DNA of 21,004 nucleotides. Source: an uncultured Clostridia bacterium (GTDB lineage Bacteria; Bacillota; Clostridia; UMGS1810). Each line of letters begins with the position of its first letter. The stretch's first letter is position 1. Where the stretch lies: the NCBI GenBank assembly GCA_937959315.1, contig CALGRC010000171.1, positions 1-21,004 on the forward strand, written 5' to 3'. The position numbers were made by a program, and so were the translations under genes. The notes below the pieces were generated by a model, which did no database searches, was not told the DNA's origin, and saw only the letters and a program-made list of their open reading frames with translations. Shown piece after piece: positions 1 to 7,070 of the stretch.

Positions 1-220
1 TCACTTGCTCCAGCGGCTGGCCGTCTAGCTTTAACGTCATATCGATTTTTGCTGTAAAGCTATCCGCATTGCCTGACAGCTCGCGGGTTGTCGCCTTCAC
101 CGCAGTTTTCAAGCTGTTGTAACCCGAACCAACCACCACATCTGCCAGCGCCGACGTGGTGAATACCGCCGCGCCAATGAGCACCGCCGCCAAAGCGGTC
201 GAAGTTTTTTTCAGTTTCAT
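1..220 (-). CDS. Secreted protein of unknown function (N-terminal part only)
   Basis: Only the first 73 codons are in the window; the gene runs off the left edge. The ATG at 220-218 follows a GGGAGG ribosome binding site by 8 bases. Residues 1-26 form a clear signal peptide: basic MKLKK, a hydrophobic stretch rich in Ala, Val and Ile, and a probable cleavage site after TSALA. The mature part begins DVVVGSGYNSLKTAVK and continues hydrophilic. I do not recognise the family. The product is probably exported or surface-associated. It has its own SigA-type promoter about 130 bases upstream and a structured leader. No terminator separates it from the deacetylase upstream, so read-through is possible. 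Confidence in the gene is high because signal peptide, start and promoter agree; function is unknown. Confidence 0.82.
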   Translation of the reverse strand, partial: MKLKKTSTALAAVLIGAAVFTTSALADVVVGSGYNSLKTAVKATTRELSGNADSFTAKIDMTLKLDGQPLEQV

Positions 221-239
221 ATTGTCTGCCTCCCTATCC

Positions 240-284
240 AAGATTGTACCGCCCGATTATAATCTGTTCACCAGGTACAATCTT
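240..284 (-). promoter_or_regulatory. Inverted repeat in 5' leader of the secreted-protein gene
   Basis: A perfect 11-bp inverted repeat, AAGATTGTACC at 240-250 and GGTACAATCTT at 274-284, encloses 23 bases that themselves contain the palindrome GATTATAATC (255-264). In the mRNA it would form a stem ending about 9 bases before the GGGAGG ribosome binding site. A second small hairpin (ATTCCT/AGGAAT, 306-321) lies further upstream. The hairpin could stabilise the message, control translation, or be a DNA-level operator. It matches no riboswitch class I recognise. Confidence 0.55.
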
Positions 285-350
285 ATCTTACCCTGCCGGT
301 CTTTCATTCCTATAAAGGAATTCTTAACAGTTTCTTAAATGATTGCCTTT

Positions 351-379
351 ATTATAGCATTTTTCATAACATTTGTAAA
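351..379 (-). promoter_or_regulatory. SigA-type promoter for the secreted-protein gene
   Basis: On the minus strand, TTTACA (379-374), a 17-base spacer and a perfect TATAAT (356-351). It predicts a start near 344 and a leader of about 124 bases before the ATG at 220. The -35 box lies only 15 bases past the deacetylase stop codon. Confidence 0.8.
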
Positions 380-394
380 CCGGCCGTCCCGTTC

Positions 395-1186
395 CTATTG
401 TTGCGTCTGCATTTGGGTTACATTCGGGATTTGCTTCCCTGCATGGTCAATGGTGAAATTTTCCCGGTAAATTAGTTCGGATACCGGTACAATTTGATAC
501 CCGTCATTGATTAACGTTTCCAAAATCCGCGGCAAGGCAGCGGGCGTATTTTTGGCCGCATTGTGAAATAATACGATAGAACCCGGCTTGACCCGTTTTA
601 CCACCCGGTCATAAATGGCATCGGCAGACAAATCTTTCCAGTCGAGGCTGTCAACATCCCACTGCACTGTATAATGGCCCATATCGCGCAACGTCTTCAC
701 TACTTCGTCGCTATAATCCCCATACGGCGGCCGGAATAAAATAGGGCGTTTCCCGGTCAATGCTTCTATTTTGTCATCACAGGCTTTCACCTCTTGCTGC
801 ATTTGTGCCACATCCAATTTCGGCATATGCGGGTGGGTATCTGAATGGTTCATAATTTCATGGCCGGCCTCACTCAGTTCCTTTACCGATTCCGGGAATT
901 TATCAACCCAGCCCCCCACAACAAAAAAAGTTGTTTTCACATTATATTTCCCCAATATTTGTATTAAATCATGCGTATCTTCATTTCCCCAAGCAGCGTC
1001 AAAGCTAATGGAGCAGATTTTTTCTTCTCCCTTGTCTACCGAATAAATAGGCAAGTCTTTTTTGGGCGCAGCCGCTTCAAACACTGCGACCGCCGTATCC
1101 CAATTGAGCGATACCAATCCGCAAATCAGCGCTAATATCAGGGCATATATCACCAAGTTATCTTTGTGTACCACAAAAATTTTCAT
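395..1186 (-). CDS. Polysaccharide deacetylase, PdaB-like (NodB domain)
   Basis: A 263-residue membrane-anchored or exported carbohydrate esterase family 4 enzyme that would remove N-acetyl groups from peptidoglycan or a related glycan. Residues 10-28 are a single hydrophobic segment (signal anchor). The NodB motifs follow in order: SFDAAWGNED at 61-70 (catalytic Asp, here with the extended PdaB-style form instead of TFDDGP), H114-x3-H118 metal site, RPPYGD at 152-157, VDSLDW at 178-183 and LFH at 206-208. The ATG follows a GGGGAG ribosome binding site. In Bacillus, PdaB is a sporulation protein; the SigE-like promoter at 1225-1252 agrees with that role. It could also be a general deacetylase, so I give no symbol. 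Confidence 0.9.
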   Translation of the reverse strand: MKIFVVHKDNLVIYALILALICGLVSLNWDTAVAVFEAAAPKKDLPIYSVDKGEEKICSISFDAAWGNEDTHDLIQILGKYNVKTTFFVVGGWVDKFPESVKELSEAGHEIMNHSDTHPHMPKLDVAQMQQEVKACDDKIEALTGKRPILFRPPYGDYSDEVVKTLRDMGHYTVQWDVDSLDWKDLSADAIYDRVVKRVKPGSIVLFHNAAKNTPAALPRILETLINDGYQIVPVSELIYRENFTIDHAGKQIPNVTQMQTQQ

Positions 1187-1224
1187 ATACAGACACTCCC
1201 CACAGCATTTTTAGTGTTACTATG

Positions 1225-1252
1225 ATTGTATTGCCCCAAGCAGGAAATATGC
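1225..1252 (-). promoter_or_regulatory. Candidate SigE-like promoter for the deacetylase
   Basis: On the minus strand, GCATATT (1252-1246), a 13-base spacer and AATACAAT (1232-1225). This fits the mother-cell SigE consensus (KMATATW, about 13-15 bases, CATACAnT) except for the first base of the -10 box. The predicted start near 1217 leaves a leader of about 30 bases that contains the ribosome binding site. I see no good SigA promoter in the same gap. Confidence 0.5.
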
Positions 1253-1289
1253 CTGTTTTCCGAATATCACAACATGCAGCCAGGCGAAA

Positions 1290-1313
1290 GCCCGTTAACG
1301 GTTGCTAACGGGC
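1290..1313 (-). terminator. Hairpin overlapping the stop of the 51-residue ORF, weak terminator
   Basis: An 8-bp perfect stem, GCCCGTTA (1290-1297) and TAACGGGC (1306-1313), with an 8-base loop. On the minus strand it is followed only by TTTCG, so the T-tract is poor. The TAA stop of the small ORF lies inside the 3' arm. It may be an inefficient terminator or an mRNA 3' stabiliser. Confidence 0.4.
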
Positions 1314-1450
1314 CGATCGGTTACATGCCGGAAAATATAATCATCCACATCCTCATTTTGTATCCGCAGGTTCTCTTCCGGTTTCATCAGACGCTCTTTA
1401 CAAATCTGCCGTATTGCCGCGGGTTTCCGCTCCGGCCCCGGATGTTTCAC
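1295..1450 (-). CDS. Small hypothetical protein, 51 residues
   Basis: A GTG-started frame of 51 codons. The GTG at 1450-1448 follows AGGAGG by 8 bases, as strong a ribosome binding site as any in the window. The product is hydrophilic and charged: a basic, Pro-rich N-terminus (MKHPGPERKP), a middle helix-like stretch, then an acidic NEDVDDYIF section and a polar end. There is one Cys and no membrane segment. I recognise no family. A SigK-like promoter (1498-1525) lies 47 bases upstream and a hairpin overlaps the stop. The main argument for reality is the combination of ribosome binding site, promoter-like motif and a 3' hairpin placed exactly at the stop. The plus-strand frame over the same bases looks like a shadow. 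Confidence 0.5.
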   Translation of the reverse strand: MKHPGPERKPAAIRQICKERLMKPEENLRIQNEDVDDYIFRHVTDRPVSNR

Positions 1451-1497
1451 ACGCCATCCCTCCTGGTTTTTTCCATGCCAATTTTTCGGGCTGCCTT

Positions 1498-1525
1498 TAT
1501 CCTATGCAAACAATGGAAAAAAAGT
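1498..1525 (-). promoter_or_regulatory. Candidate SigK-like promoter for the 51-residue ORF
   Basis: On the minus strand, AC (1525-1524), a 17-base spacer and CATAGGATA (1506-1498), an exact fit to the late mother-cell SigK pattern AC-N16/17-CATAnnnTA. The predicted start near 1490 leaves about 40 bases of leader containing AGGAGG. The consensus carries limited information, so chance occurrence is possible. Confidence 0.4.
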
Positions 1526-1549
1526 TACAAAATTTGAACATTTTTATGT

Positions 1550-1579
1550 TTGAAACGTCCAAACTGTGGTATAGTATAA
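1550..1579 (+). promoter_or_regulatory. Probable SigA promoter for rubredoxin-flavodiiron operon
   Basis: TTGAAA at 1550-1555, then TAGTAT at 1572-1577 (16-base spacer) or GTATAA at 1574-1579 (18 bases). A TGGTATAGT stretch resembles an extended -10. The predicted start lies just before the AGGAGG at 1596-1601. Confidence 0.55.
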
Positions 1580-1610
1580 GTATCAAACAATAGTGAGGAG
1601 GACAAAGCCG

Positions 1611-1772
1611 ATGTACAAGTATGAATGCACCGCATGTGGGTATATTTATGACCCGGAACAAGGGGATCCTGACAACGGGATTGCGCCTGGAACCGCTTTT
1701 GAAGACCTGCCGGACGATTGGTGCTGTCCAATGTGCGGCCTTTCAAAAGACGCATTTGAAAAAATGGCGTAA
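1611..1772 (+). CDS. Rubredoxin
   Basis: A complete 53-residue rubredoxin, a small cytoplasmic iron protein with one Fe held by four cysteines that carries single electrons. The two knuckles are C6-T-A-C9-G and C39-P-M-C42-G, with the family's YIYDPEQGD loop at 11-19 and the typical acidic surface. The residue before the second knuckle is an extra Cys (WCCPMC), where most members have Val or Lys. The ATG follows AGGAGG by 9 bases. It lies 36 bases ahead of the flavodiiron gene with no terminator between, so the two are almost certainly co-transcribed. Rubredoxin is the usual electron donor to that enzyme, giving a reductase chain for oxygen or nitric oxide. Confidence 0.95.
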   Translation: MYKYECTACGYIYDPEQGDPDNGIAPGTAFEDLPDDWCCPMCGLSKDAFEKMA

Positions 1773-1808
1773 TGAAGCTAGTTTACAATAGTTAGGAGAC
1801 CCCGAAAG

Positions 1809-3011
1809 ATGGCAATTATGAAACTCAAGGATGGAATCACATCCGTCGGTGTGCTCAATCCAAATATGCGTGTATTTGACATTATCATGCAGACTGAATA
1901 CGGCACATCGTACAATGCGTATGTTGTAAAAGGCGAAAAAACTGCCCTGATTGATACCGTTCATGCACGTTTTTTCGAAGATTACCTGGAAAACGTGCAA
2001 AGCGTGGTTGATATAAAAGAAGTAGACTATATTGTCTCCAATCACACAGAACCGGATCATTCGGGAAGTATTCAAAAGATACTGGATCTAAACCCGAATA
2101 TTACCATTGTATCCACAATGGCAGGGAAAAAATATCTGGACAAAATTACAAACCGGTCATTTGCGTCCATGATAGTCAAGGACGGTGAAACACTGGATTT
2201 GGGTGGGAAAACCCTGTTGTTCCGTGTCGCCCCGTTCCTGCATTGGCCCGATTCTATGTTCACATATGTACAGGAAGATAAAGTCCTGTTCTCGTGCGAC
2301 ATGTTCGGTTGTCACTATTGTGAACCGCGGATGCTGGATAGTGTGATTGCGTATCCAGAAAAATACGAAGATGCATTCCGTCATTACTACGAAGCGATTT
2401 TTTCACCCTTTAAGGAATTTGTATTGGCCGGTATTGAGAAAATCAAAGGTTTAGACTTTGATATGGTGTGCACCAGCCACGGTCCGGTGCTTGTCGAGCA
2501 CATCGATGAATGCATCGAAAAATACAGGCAATGGAGCGGCGATTACAAGCGCAACAATGACCCTAAAAAAGTGGTTATCGTTTATGTGAGCGCGTATGGC
2601 TGCACAAAACGGCTAGGCCAGGAAATCCAAAAAGCGATTACCGAAACAAGTCCCTGTAACGTAGAAATGATCAATGCAATTGAAATGGATTTAACCAGTA
2701 TCAAAGAAAAAATTGATCAGGCGGACGCGTTGTTGCTCGGTTCGCCGACTATCAACAAGGATGCATTAAAACCCATTTGGGATGTTTTGTCAGTAGTAGA
2801 AGTGTTGAAAAACAAAGACAAGCTTTGCGGCATATTCGGCTCTTACGGTTGGAGCGGCGAAGGATTCAAGATGCTCGAAGAGAGGGTGAAAGGCCTGAAG
2901 CTCAAGTTGTTTGACGAGAGTGTAAGAGCAAACTTTGTCCCCAACGAAGAAGAACTGTGCAAAGCTTATGACTGGGCAGTTGCATTCGCCAAACAGGTAC
3001 AGGAAGCATAA
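1809..3011 (+). CDS. fprA: Class A flavodiiron protein (FprA-type oxygen/NO reductase)
   Basis: A 400-residue cytoplasmic enzyme with an N-terminal metallo-beta-lactamase-like diiron domain (about 1-250) and a C-terminal flavodoxin-like FMN domain (about 255-400). It reduces O2 to water and/or NO to N2O with electrons from rubredoxin. All expected diiron ligands are present: H79-x-E81-x-D83 (with H84), H145, D164 and H224 (in CTSHGP). The FMN phosphate loop is SAYGCT at 261-266. The length is normal for the two-domain class A form. A GGAGA ribosome binding site precedes the first ATG by about 10 bases; a second ATG three codons on is a less likely start. It is the last gene before a strong terminator. 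Whether O2 or NO is the preferred substrate cannot be read from sequence. Confidence 0.95.
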   Translation: MAIMKLKDGITSVGVLNPNMRVFDIIMQTEYGTSYNAYVVKGEKTALIDTVHARFFEDYLENVQSVVDIKEVDYIVSNHTEPDHSGSIQKILDLNPNITIVSTMAGKKYLDKITNRSFASMIVKDGETLDLGGKTLLFRVAPFLHWPDSMFTYVQEDKVLFSCDMFGCHYCEPRMLDSVIAYPEKYEDAFRHYYEAIFSPFKEFVLAGIEKIKGLDFDMVCTSHGPVLVEHIDECIEKYRQWSGDYKRNNDPKKVVIVYVSAYGCTKRLGQEIQKAITETSPCNVEMINAIEMDLTSIKEKIDQADALLLGSPTINKDALKPIWDVLSVVEVLKNKDKLCGIFGSYGWSGEGFKMLEERVKGLKLKLFDESVRANFVPNEEELCKAYDWAVAFAKQVQEA

Positions 3012-3016
3012 AAAAC

Positions 3017-3049
3017 AAGGCTGTGTCCTTTTGAAGGACACAGCCTTTT
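3017..3049. terminator. Strong bidirectional intrinsic terminator
   Basis: A perfect 14-bp stem, AAGGCTGTGTCCTT (3017-3030) and AAGGACACAGCCTT (3034-3047), with a TTG loop. It is followed by T's on the plus strand and by GTTTTTTAT on the minus strand. It lies between two converging genes, the flavodiiron gene (+) and the DUF4330-like gene (-), and should serve both. Confidence 0.92.
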
Positions 3050-3057
3050 AAATTGTT

Positions 3058-3552
3058 TTATTCTTTTACACCAACATCCTGTACCTGTGCATATACCTCT
3101 ACCTTTTGCGTATAGACATTTAACGTAGAATATGCGCCAATTTGTTTGGTCCCGTTGGCAAAGTACCCTTCGTCGTTCATGCGTGCGTCGCTGACAATGG
3201 TGATATAAAGGTCAAATTTATCCGGGATTGTCTGCATAACAAACGTCCCGTCTGCCATATTGACAAACTCTTCCGCGTCCTCCTGCCGGATACCTGTAAT
3301 AGTCCCAATGGACTTATTGGTTTCCTTATCAAACACCTCGTCCCCAACAGCAAATTGGTTTGCCGTAAAATCCCGGACACCCTGCACTTTTAAAGTATAT
3401 TCAATTTGCCCGTCTGCTGTATTGACATCTTTATGTGCCGAAAACTGGAACTTATAGACCGTTGCACCAACAGCAACCAGTACAAACAGGATAATCAGCA
3501 AATCAACAATATTAATTTTCCCAAACAGCTTCCCTTTCTGATCGATTATCAA
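3058..3552 (-). CDS. DUF4330-like membrane-anchored protein (first of a tandem pair)
   Basis: A 164-residue protein with a basic N-terminus containing KGKLFGKINIVD, one hydrophobic segment at about 16-34, and a soluble, beta-rich domain with a VGDEVFDKETNKSIGTITGI stretch near residues 68-87. This matches the general form of DUF4330 proteins, whose function is not established. The start is a TTG at 3552-3550, chosen because AGGAGG lies 8 bases upstream and no other in-frame start is nearby. The gap from the preceding gene is 15 bases, so this is the last gene of the cassette beginning at murJ. The topology suggests a short cytoplasmic tail with most of the protein outside the membrane. The family call is by recognition of the N-terminal pattern, not by search. 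Confidence 0.75.
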   Translation of the reverse strand: MIIDQKGKLFGKINIVDLLIILFVLVAVGATVYKFQFSAHKDVNTADGQIEYTLKVQGVRDFTANQFAVGDEVFDKETNKSIGTITGIRQEDAEEFVNMADGTFVMQTIPDKFDLYITIVSDARMNDEGYFANGTKQIGAYSTLNVYTQKVEVYAQVQDVGVKE

Positions 3553-3567
3553 CCTGCCCGCCTCCTT

Positions 3568-4050
3568 TTATTCGTGAATCTGCATATCTACCACAAAGCC
3601 GGTCCCAACATAGTCTTTCCCTTTAATATTGACCTGCTTGCCGACCTTGATGGTCTGGCTGGCGAACATGATATTTTTCCCATAGGTGGTCGGTGTACCG
3701 GTAACGGTAACATATACGTCTTCCCGCCCCTCATGCGAAGTCTGTACAAATTCCCCATTGATTTTATCTTCCATATATTCCACATTCGGCGTAACTGAAA
3801 TACCAGTGACTTTGCCAAATGCTCCGCCTTTGATAGCATCTTTAATCGAATCGCCCTCATGAATCCGTGTTTTATAATCAGGCGGGCAGTTTTTAATTTC
3901 TACCGTAAAGGACACTTCAGGCACTTCGCTGGCGACCAATGACGTTTCGCCAAGAAACCGGTACCCCACAAAGCCCGCAGCCACCACCAACAAAAGGATG
4001 ATGACATCAACATAATTAAACTTGCGTTTTCTTTCTTTCACTTTTGCCAT
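3568..4050 (-). CDS. DUF4330-like membrane-anchored protein (second of a tandem pair)
   Basis: A 160-residue protein with a very basic N-terminus (KVKERKRKF), one membrane segment at about 15-31 and an extracytoplasmic domain. It shares the layout of its neighbour: a beta-rich section with HEGDSIKDAIKGGAFGKVTGI and a C-terminal half ending VGTGFVVDMQIHE. Sequence identity between the two looks low, but shared form and adjacency suggest an old duplication. I start it at the ATG at 4050-4048, which AAAGGAG precedes by 9 bases; the TTG two codons earlier lies only 3 bases from that site. It begins 6 bases after the glycosyltransferase stop. Function unknown; the context suggests a role in envelope glycan export or assembly. 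Confidence 0.72.
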   Translation of the reverse strand: MAKVKERKRKFNYVDVIILLLVVAAGFVGYRFLGETSLVASEVPEVSFTVEIKNCPPDYKTRIHEGDSIKDAIKGGAFGKVTGISVTPNVEYMEDKINGEFVQTSHEGREDVYVTVTGTPTTYGKNIMFASQTIKVGKQVNIKGKDYVGTGFVVDMQIHE

Positions 4051-4056
4051 CCCCAA

Positions 4057-5178
4057 TCACTCCTTTCCCTTTAATACATCCGCATATACTTGTTCAATCC
4101 GTTTAGCCATGGTTTCTGCCCGGAAATTTGACTGATAAATCTTGAGGCAATTTTCACTCATCCGTTGGTACAATGCACGGTCAGAAAGTAACAGTTTCAT
4201 TTTATGATACATTGCCACACTATCGCATTTTGGAAATAAGAACCCATTGATACCATCCTGAATAACCCCCGGATTGCCGCCAAAATCGCTGACAACAGCC
4301 GGTATGCCCAGGCTCATTCCTTCAAGCAGCGCCAAACTGGTAGCCTCGGTACCAAATGACGCATTAAGGTTCAAATCAAGAATATTGACCAACCCTGTGA
4401 CATCGCTGATAAACCCAGCCATAATAACATACGTTTCTAGATGCAGTTCCCGGATTTTTTCCCGGATGACCGGTTCATATTCCCCGGTTCCCGCAATAAC
4501 CAGCTTGACATGAAATCCATCGTCAATTAAATATTTGAGCGCCTCAATGATATAGACATGCCCCTTGACTTCATTGAGCCGTGCAGTGATACCAATGAGC
4601 ATTTCCCCATCCAGTACATTGTAATTGGAACGAAGCCGGCGTTTTGTTTCTTCATCTACCCGTTTGAGCTGTTCTACCCCATTTTGAATCACCACAATTT
4701 TTTGGGGATTGACACCCGTCTGCACCAAATTGTCCTTTGCAGCTTCTGCTACGGCAATAATCCGGTCAGCCGTTGCGTTATTTACCAGCCCGTTCGCCCA
4801 TTTCCCAATCCCGCGGGAAATTAACTTCTTGGGGGTAAATACGCTGTGCCGTGTATAAATGATCTTTGCCTTTCCATAGAGCCGTCCGGCAATCCTGGCA
4901 GACATAGAGGCATGTGCATGGATGATTTGCGGCCGTTCCTGTGCAAACACTGCCTTGAGTTTCCCAATGGCCCTCCAGTCCAGCGATTGGTCTGCCATCC
5001 CGTCCAGCTCGATATACCGCACACCCAGCTCTGCAATTGCGGGGCACAGCAAGCTGCCCCGCGGCAGGACAACATCCACCGAATAAGCCTTGCGGTTAAA
5101 ATACTTTAAAAATGTCAGCAGGCATTTGCCTGCACCGCCAATATTCGTATCACTGATGACATGTAATACCTTTATCAT
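4057..5178 (-). CDS. GT4-family glycosyltransferase (GT-B fold)
   Basis: A 373-residue cytoplasmic glycosyltransferase that would transfer a sugar from a nucleotide donor to a lipid-linked or glycan acceptor. The N-terminal Rossmann domain carries the Gly-rich GGAGK loop at 14-18 and a HAHASMSARI acceptor-side motif near 87-96. The C-terminal donor domain starts near 190 and has R200 and K205 (ITARLNEVKGH) and the E-x7-E motif E278-E286 in GTEATSLALLEG. The length is typical of the family. The start codon overlaps the stop of the polymerase gene as ATGA, implying translational coupling. The donor sugar and acceptor cannot be told from sequence. It probably builds the repeat unit that the neighbouring flippase and polymerase handle. 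Confidence 0.9.
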   Translation of the reverse strand: MIKVLHVISDTNIGGAGKCLLTFLKYFNRKAYSVDVVLPRGSLLCPAIAELGVRYIELDGMADQSLDWRAIGKLKAVFAQERPQIIHAHASMSARIAGRLYGKAKIIYTRHSVFTPKKLISRGIGKWANGLVNNATADRIIAVAEAAKDNLVQTGVNPQKIVVIQNGVEQLKRVDEETKRRLRSNYNVLDGEMLIGITARLNEVKGHVYIIEALKYLIDDGFHVKLVIAGTGEYEPVIREKIRELHLETYVIMAGFISDVTGLVNILDLNLNASFGTEATSLALLEGMSLGIPAVVSDFGGNPGVIQDGINGFLFPKCDSVAMYHKMKLLLSDRALYQRMSENCLKIYQSNFRAETMAKRIEQVYADVLKGKE

Positions 5179-7070
5179 ATACTACCCTCCCCGAACCTTG
5201 GCAAGTATTCATTCCGGGATACATTGACACAGCAAACAGCCAAGCCCAAAATCACAAAAAACAATAAGAACACCCGGTAATTGTACCACACATTATCAAA
5301 CAGCCCCTGTACCAAATAACCAAACAGGCCAGCAGCCAAGCCAATAGCCATTCCATTGAACAGCCTGTCTTTGGTACGTAAAACAGACACAATCACCGTC
5401 TTATAAAATACCACCAAGATACCCAAAAATGCTGCAATCCCCAGCACACCATTTTCTACCAAAATCTGCAAATATAAATTGTGCGAATGTGGTGCTACAA
5501 TACTGGAAAAAGAATAAAACGGGTAAACCATATTAAACGCATCTGTCCCAACGCCAATGCCGCACAGCCAATAATCTTTGAGCATCTGGAATGTCCCCAT
5601 CCAGATATAGACCCGGTAAGAGGTAGAAGTGTCGGTGGTGTCCCCTACGCTGGCAAACCGGTCTATGATGGTTTGCGGCAAGAACATGGGCGACAGCAGC
5701 AGGGCAATCACACCAACCCAGATAAACCGCCGGTCATAAAATACAAAAAACAGGAAAAACGCTACCAAAAGGCCAATCCAACAGCCGCGCGAATAGGTAT
5801 AAATCATACACAGTGCAAGGAGCCCTGTTATCACCAAATGAATCAGCCTATTATAATTTTTGGGCGCCGCCCATATAAATGCTAAGCCGACCGGGATAAG
5901 CAGCAACAGGTATTCCCCTAATACATTGGGATTTTCAAAGGTAGATACCACACGGGTTTGAATATCCGAAAACATATCCTGATCTATCCAGGTACTGCCT
6001 TCAGCAAACCCAAAGATATGCTGATAAACCCCATATGCAGCCACAAACAGTCCAGCCAGCAGTACCATAGAAAGCAAGCCATACATCTGTTTTTTGGTTT
6101 TTATCGTATTGGTAAGCAGAAAATATCCCAGAATAAACGCAATATATACTAACACCGCCATAATGCTGCTTTTGACAGCAAAAGATGTAAGCGCCGACAG
6201 CACCAATACGGAAGCAAATAGAATAATCGGGAAATCCAATGGCGTTTTGATAAATTTCATAGAGCTATCAAACGCAAAACGCAGCAAGAAAGAAAGGAAA
6301 GACAATACAACCAGCCCCACCAACGCCATGGTTGGCAAAAACGGCAACGCAATGACCGCCAAATACACCCCAACCTGATAATGATAGAGCACCAATCCAA
6401 CTGCAAATAAGCCGGCCAAAGCCAAAGCTACCAATAACGGGGATGACAATGCTGCTGCGGCGCCAGCCAAAACCCCGGCTCCAGCGCAAAACAAATATCC
6501 TTTTTTGGACGGCTGCACCTGTGCTTTTTGCGCAAAATCCTGCACATCCAAAAACTTGGCACAAAAACGGAATAAAACACTATTGGTAAACAACGCATGC
6601 AGCGACCGGTTTATTAGGATACACAGCAGAGAAAGCACAGCCAGAACGGCTGCGGCGGCAGCCATCAGGCCGGTCAGCGCACCGGATACCAAGCAAATCC
6701 CCACATATACCACCGTCAGCGAAAGAACAAAAACCCCATAATTACGTACGGACATGGTAAACATATGCCGGTAAAAATAAGCCGTCCAAGAAACAAACAA
6801 GCTTTTTTCAACTGTCCGCGCCGCTTTTTCAGCGCCGCGCCGCACCATCGACGCCACATGTACAAAAAAACGGCAAATCACGCTGCCCGCCACCCGATTG
6901 TACAGCGTGGACGGCGATGAAAAATAGCTGACAAAAAAACTATTGCGTGTCATGCGCTGCAGAAGCTGTGCAAGCAAGTCCATCAGCCTTTTAAAACCAC
7001 TGTTGGCATAAAACCGCTGCATCCTATGGACAAACGAAAGCAGATATCCAATCAATAAGCTCTGGCTCAA
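5175..7070 (-). CDS. O-antigen ligase/polymerase-like membrane protein (Wzy_C)
   Basis: A 631-residue multi-pass membrane protein of the O-antigen ligase / Wzy_C class, which joins lipid-linked glycans outside the membrane. Hydrophobic segments cluster from about 110 to 615. Family motifs seen are FENPNVLGEYL at 379-389, YSRG at 426-429 leading a hydrophobic run, and PHSHNLYLQILVENGVLG at 527-544 within the large external loop region. The protein is longer than usual (many members are 400-450 residues) because of an N-terminal extension of about 110 residues rich in Phe, Arg and Lys, with no clear membrane span. The start is a TTG at 7070-7068, preceded by GGGAGG 9 bases away, and it overlaps the murJ stop as TTGA. 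It could be a polymerase or a ligase. Confidence 0.87.
   Translation of the reverse strand: MSQSLLIGYLLSFVHRMQRFYANSGFKRLMDLLAQLLQRMTRNSFFVSYFSSPSTLYNRVAGSVICRFFVHVASMVRRGAEKAARTVEKSLFVSWTAYFYRHMFTMSVRNYGVFVLSLTVVYVGICLVSGALTGLMAAAAAVLAVLSLLCILINRSLHALFTNSVLFRFCAKFLDVQDFAQKAQVQPSKKGYLFCAGAGVLAGAAAALSSPLLVALALAGLFAVGLVLYHYQVGVYLAVIALPFLPTMALVGLVVLSFLSFLLRFAFDSSMKFIKTPLDFPIILFASVLVLSALTSFAVKSSIMAVLVYIAFILGYFLLTNTIKTKKQMYGLLSMVLLAGLFVAAYGVYQHIFGFAEGSTWIDQDMFSDIQTRVVSTFENPNVLGEYLLLLIPVGLAFIWAAPKNYNRLIHLVITGLLALCMIYTYSRGCWIGLLVAFFLFFVFYDRRFIWVGVIALLLSPMFLPQTIIDRFASVGDTTDTSTSYRVYIWMGTFQMLKDYWLCGIGVGTDAFNMVYPFYSFSSIVAPHSHNLYLQILVENGVLGIAAFLGILVVFYKTVIVSVLRTKDRLFNGMAIGLAAGLFGYLVQGLFDNVWYNYRVFLLFFVILGLAVCCVNVSRNEYLPRFGEGSI

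Noticed and set aside
255..264. TATAAT in the palindrome of the secreted-protein leader as a second promoter
   Set aside because: No -35 box at a workable distance on either strand, and the sequence is better explained as the loop of the inverted repeat.
1226..1537. 103-codon plus-strand frame between the deacetylase and rubredoxin
   Set aside because: No ribosome binding site or promoter fits. It overlaps the SigE-like and SigK-like motifs and the 51-codon minus-strand gene, which has better support.
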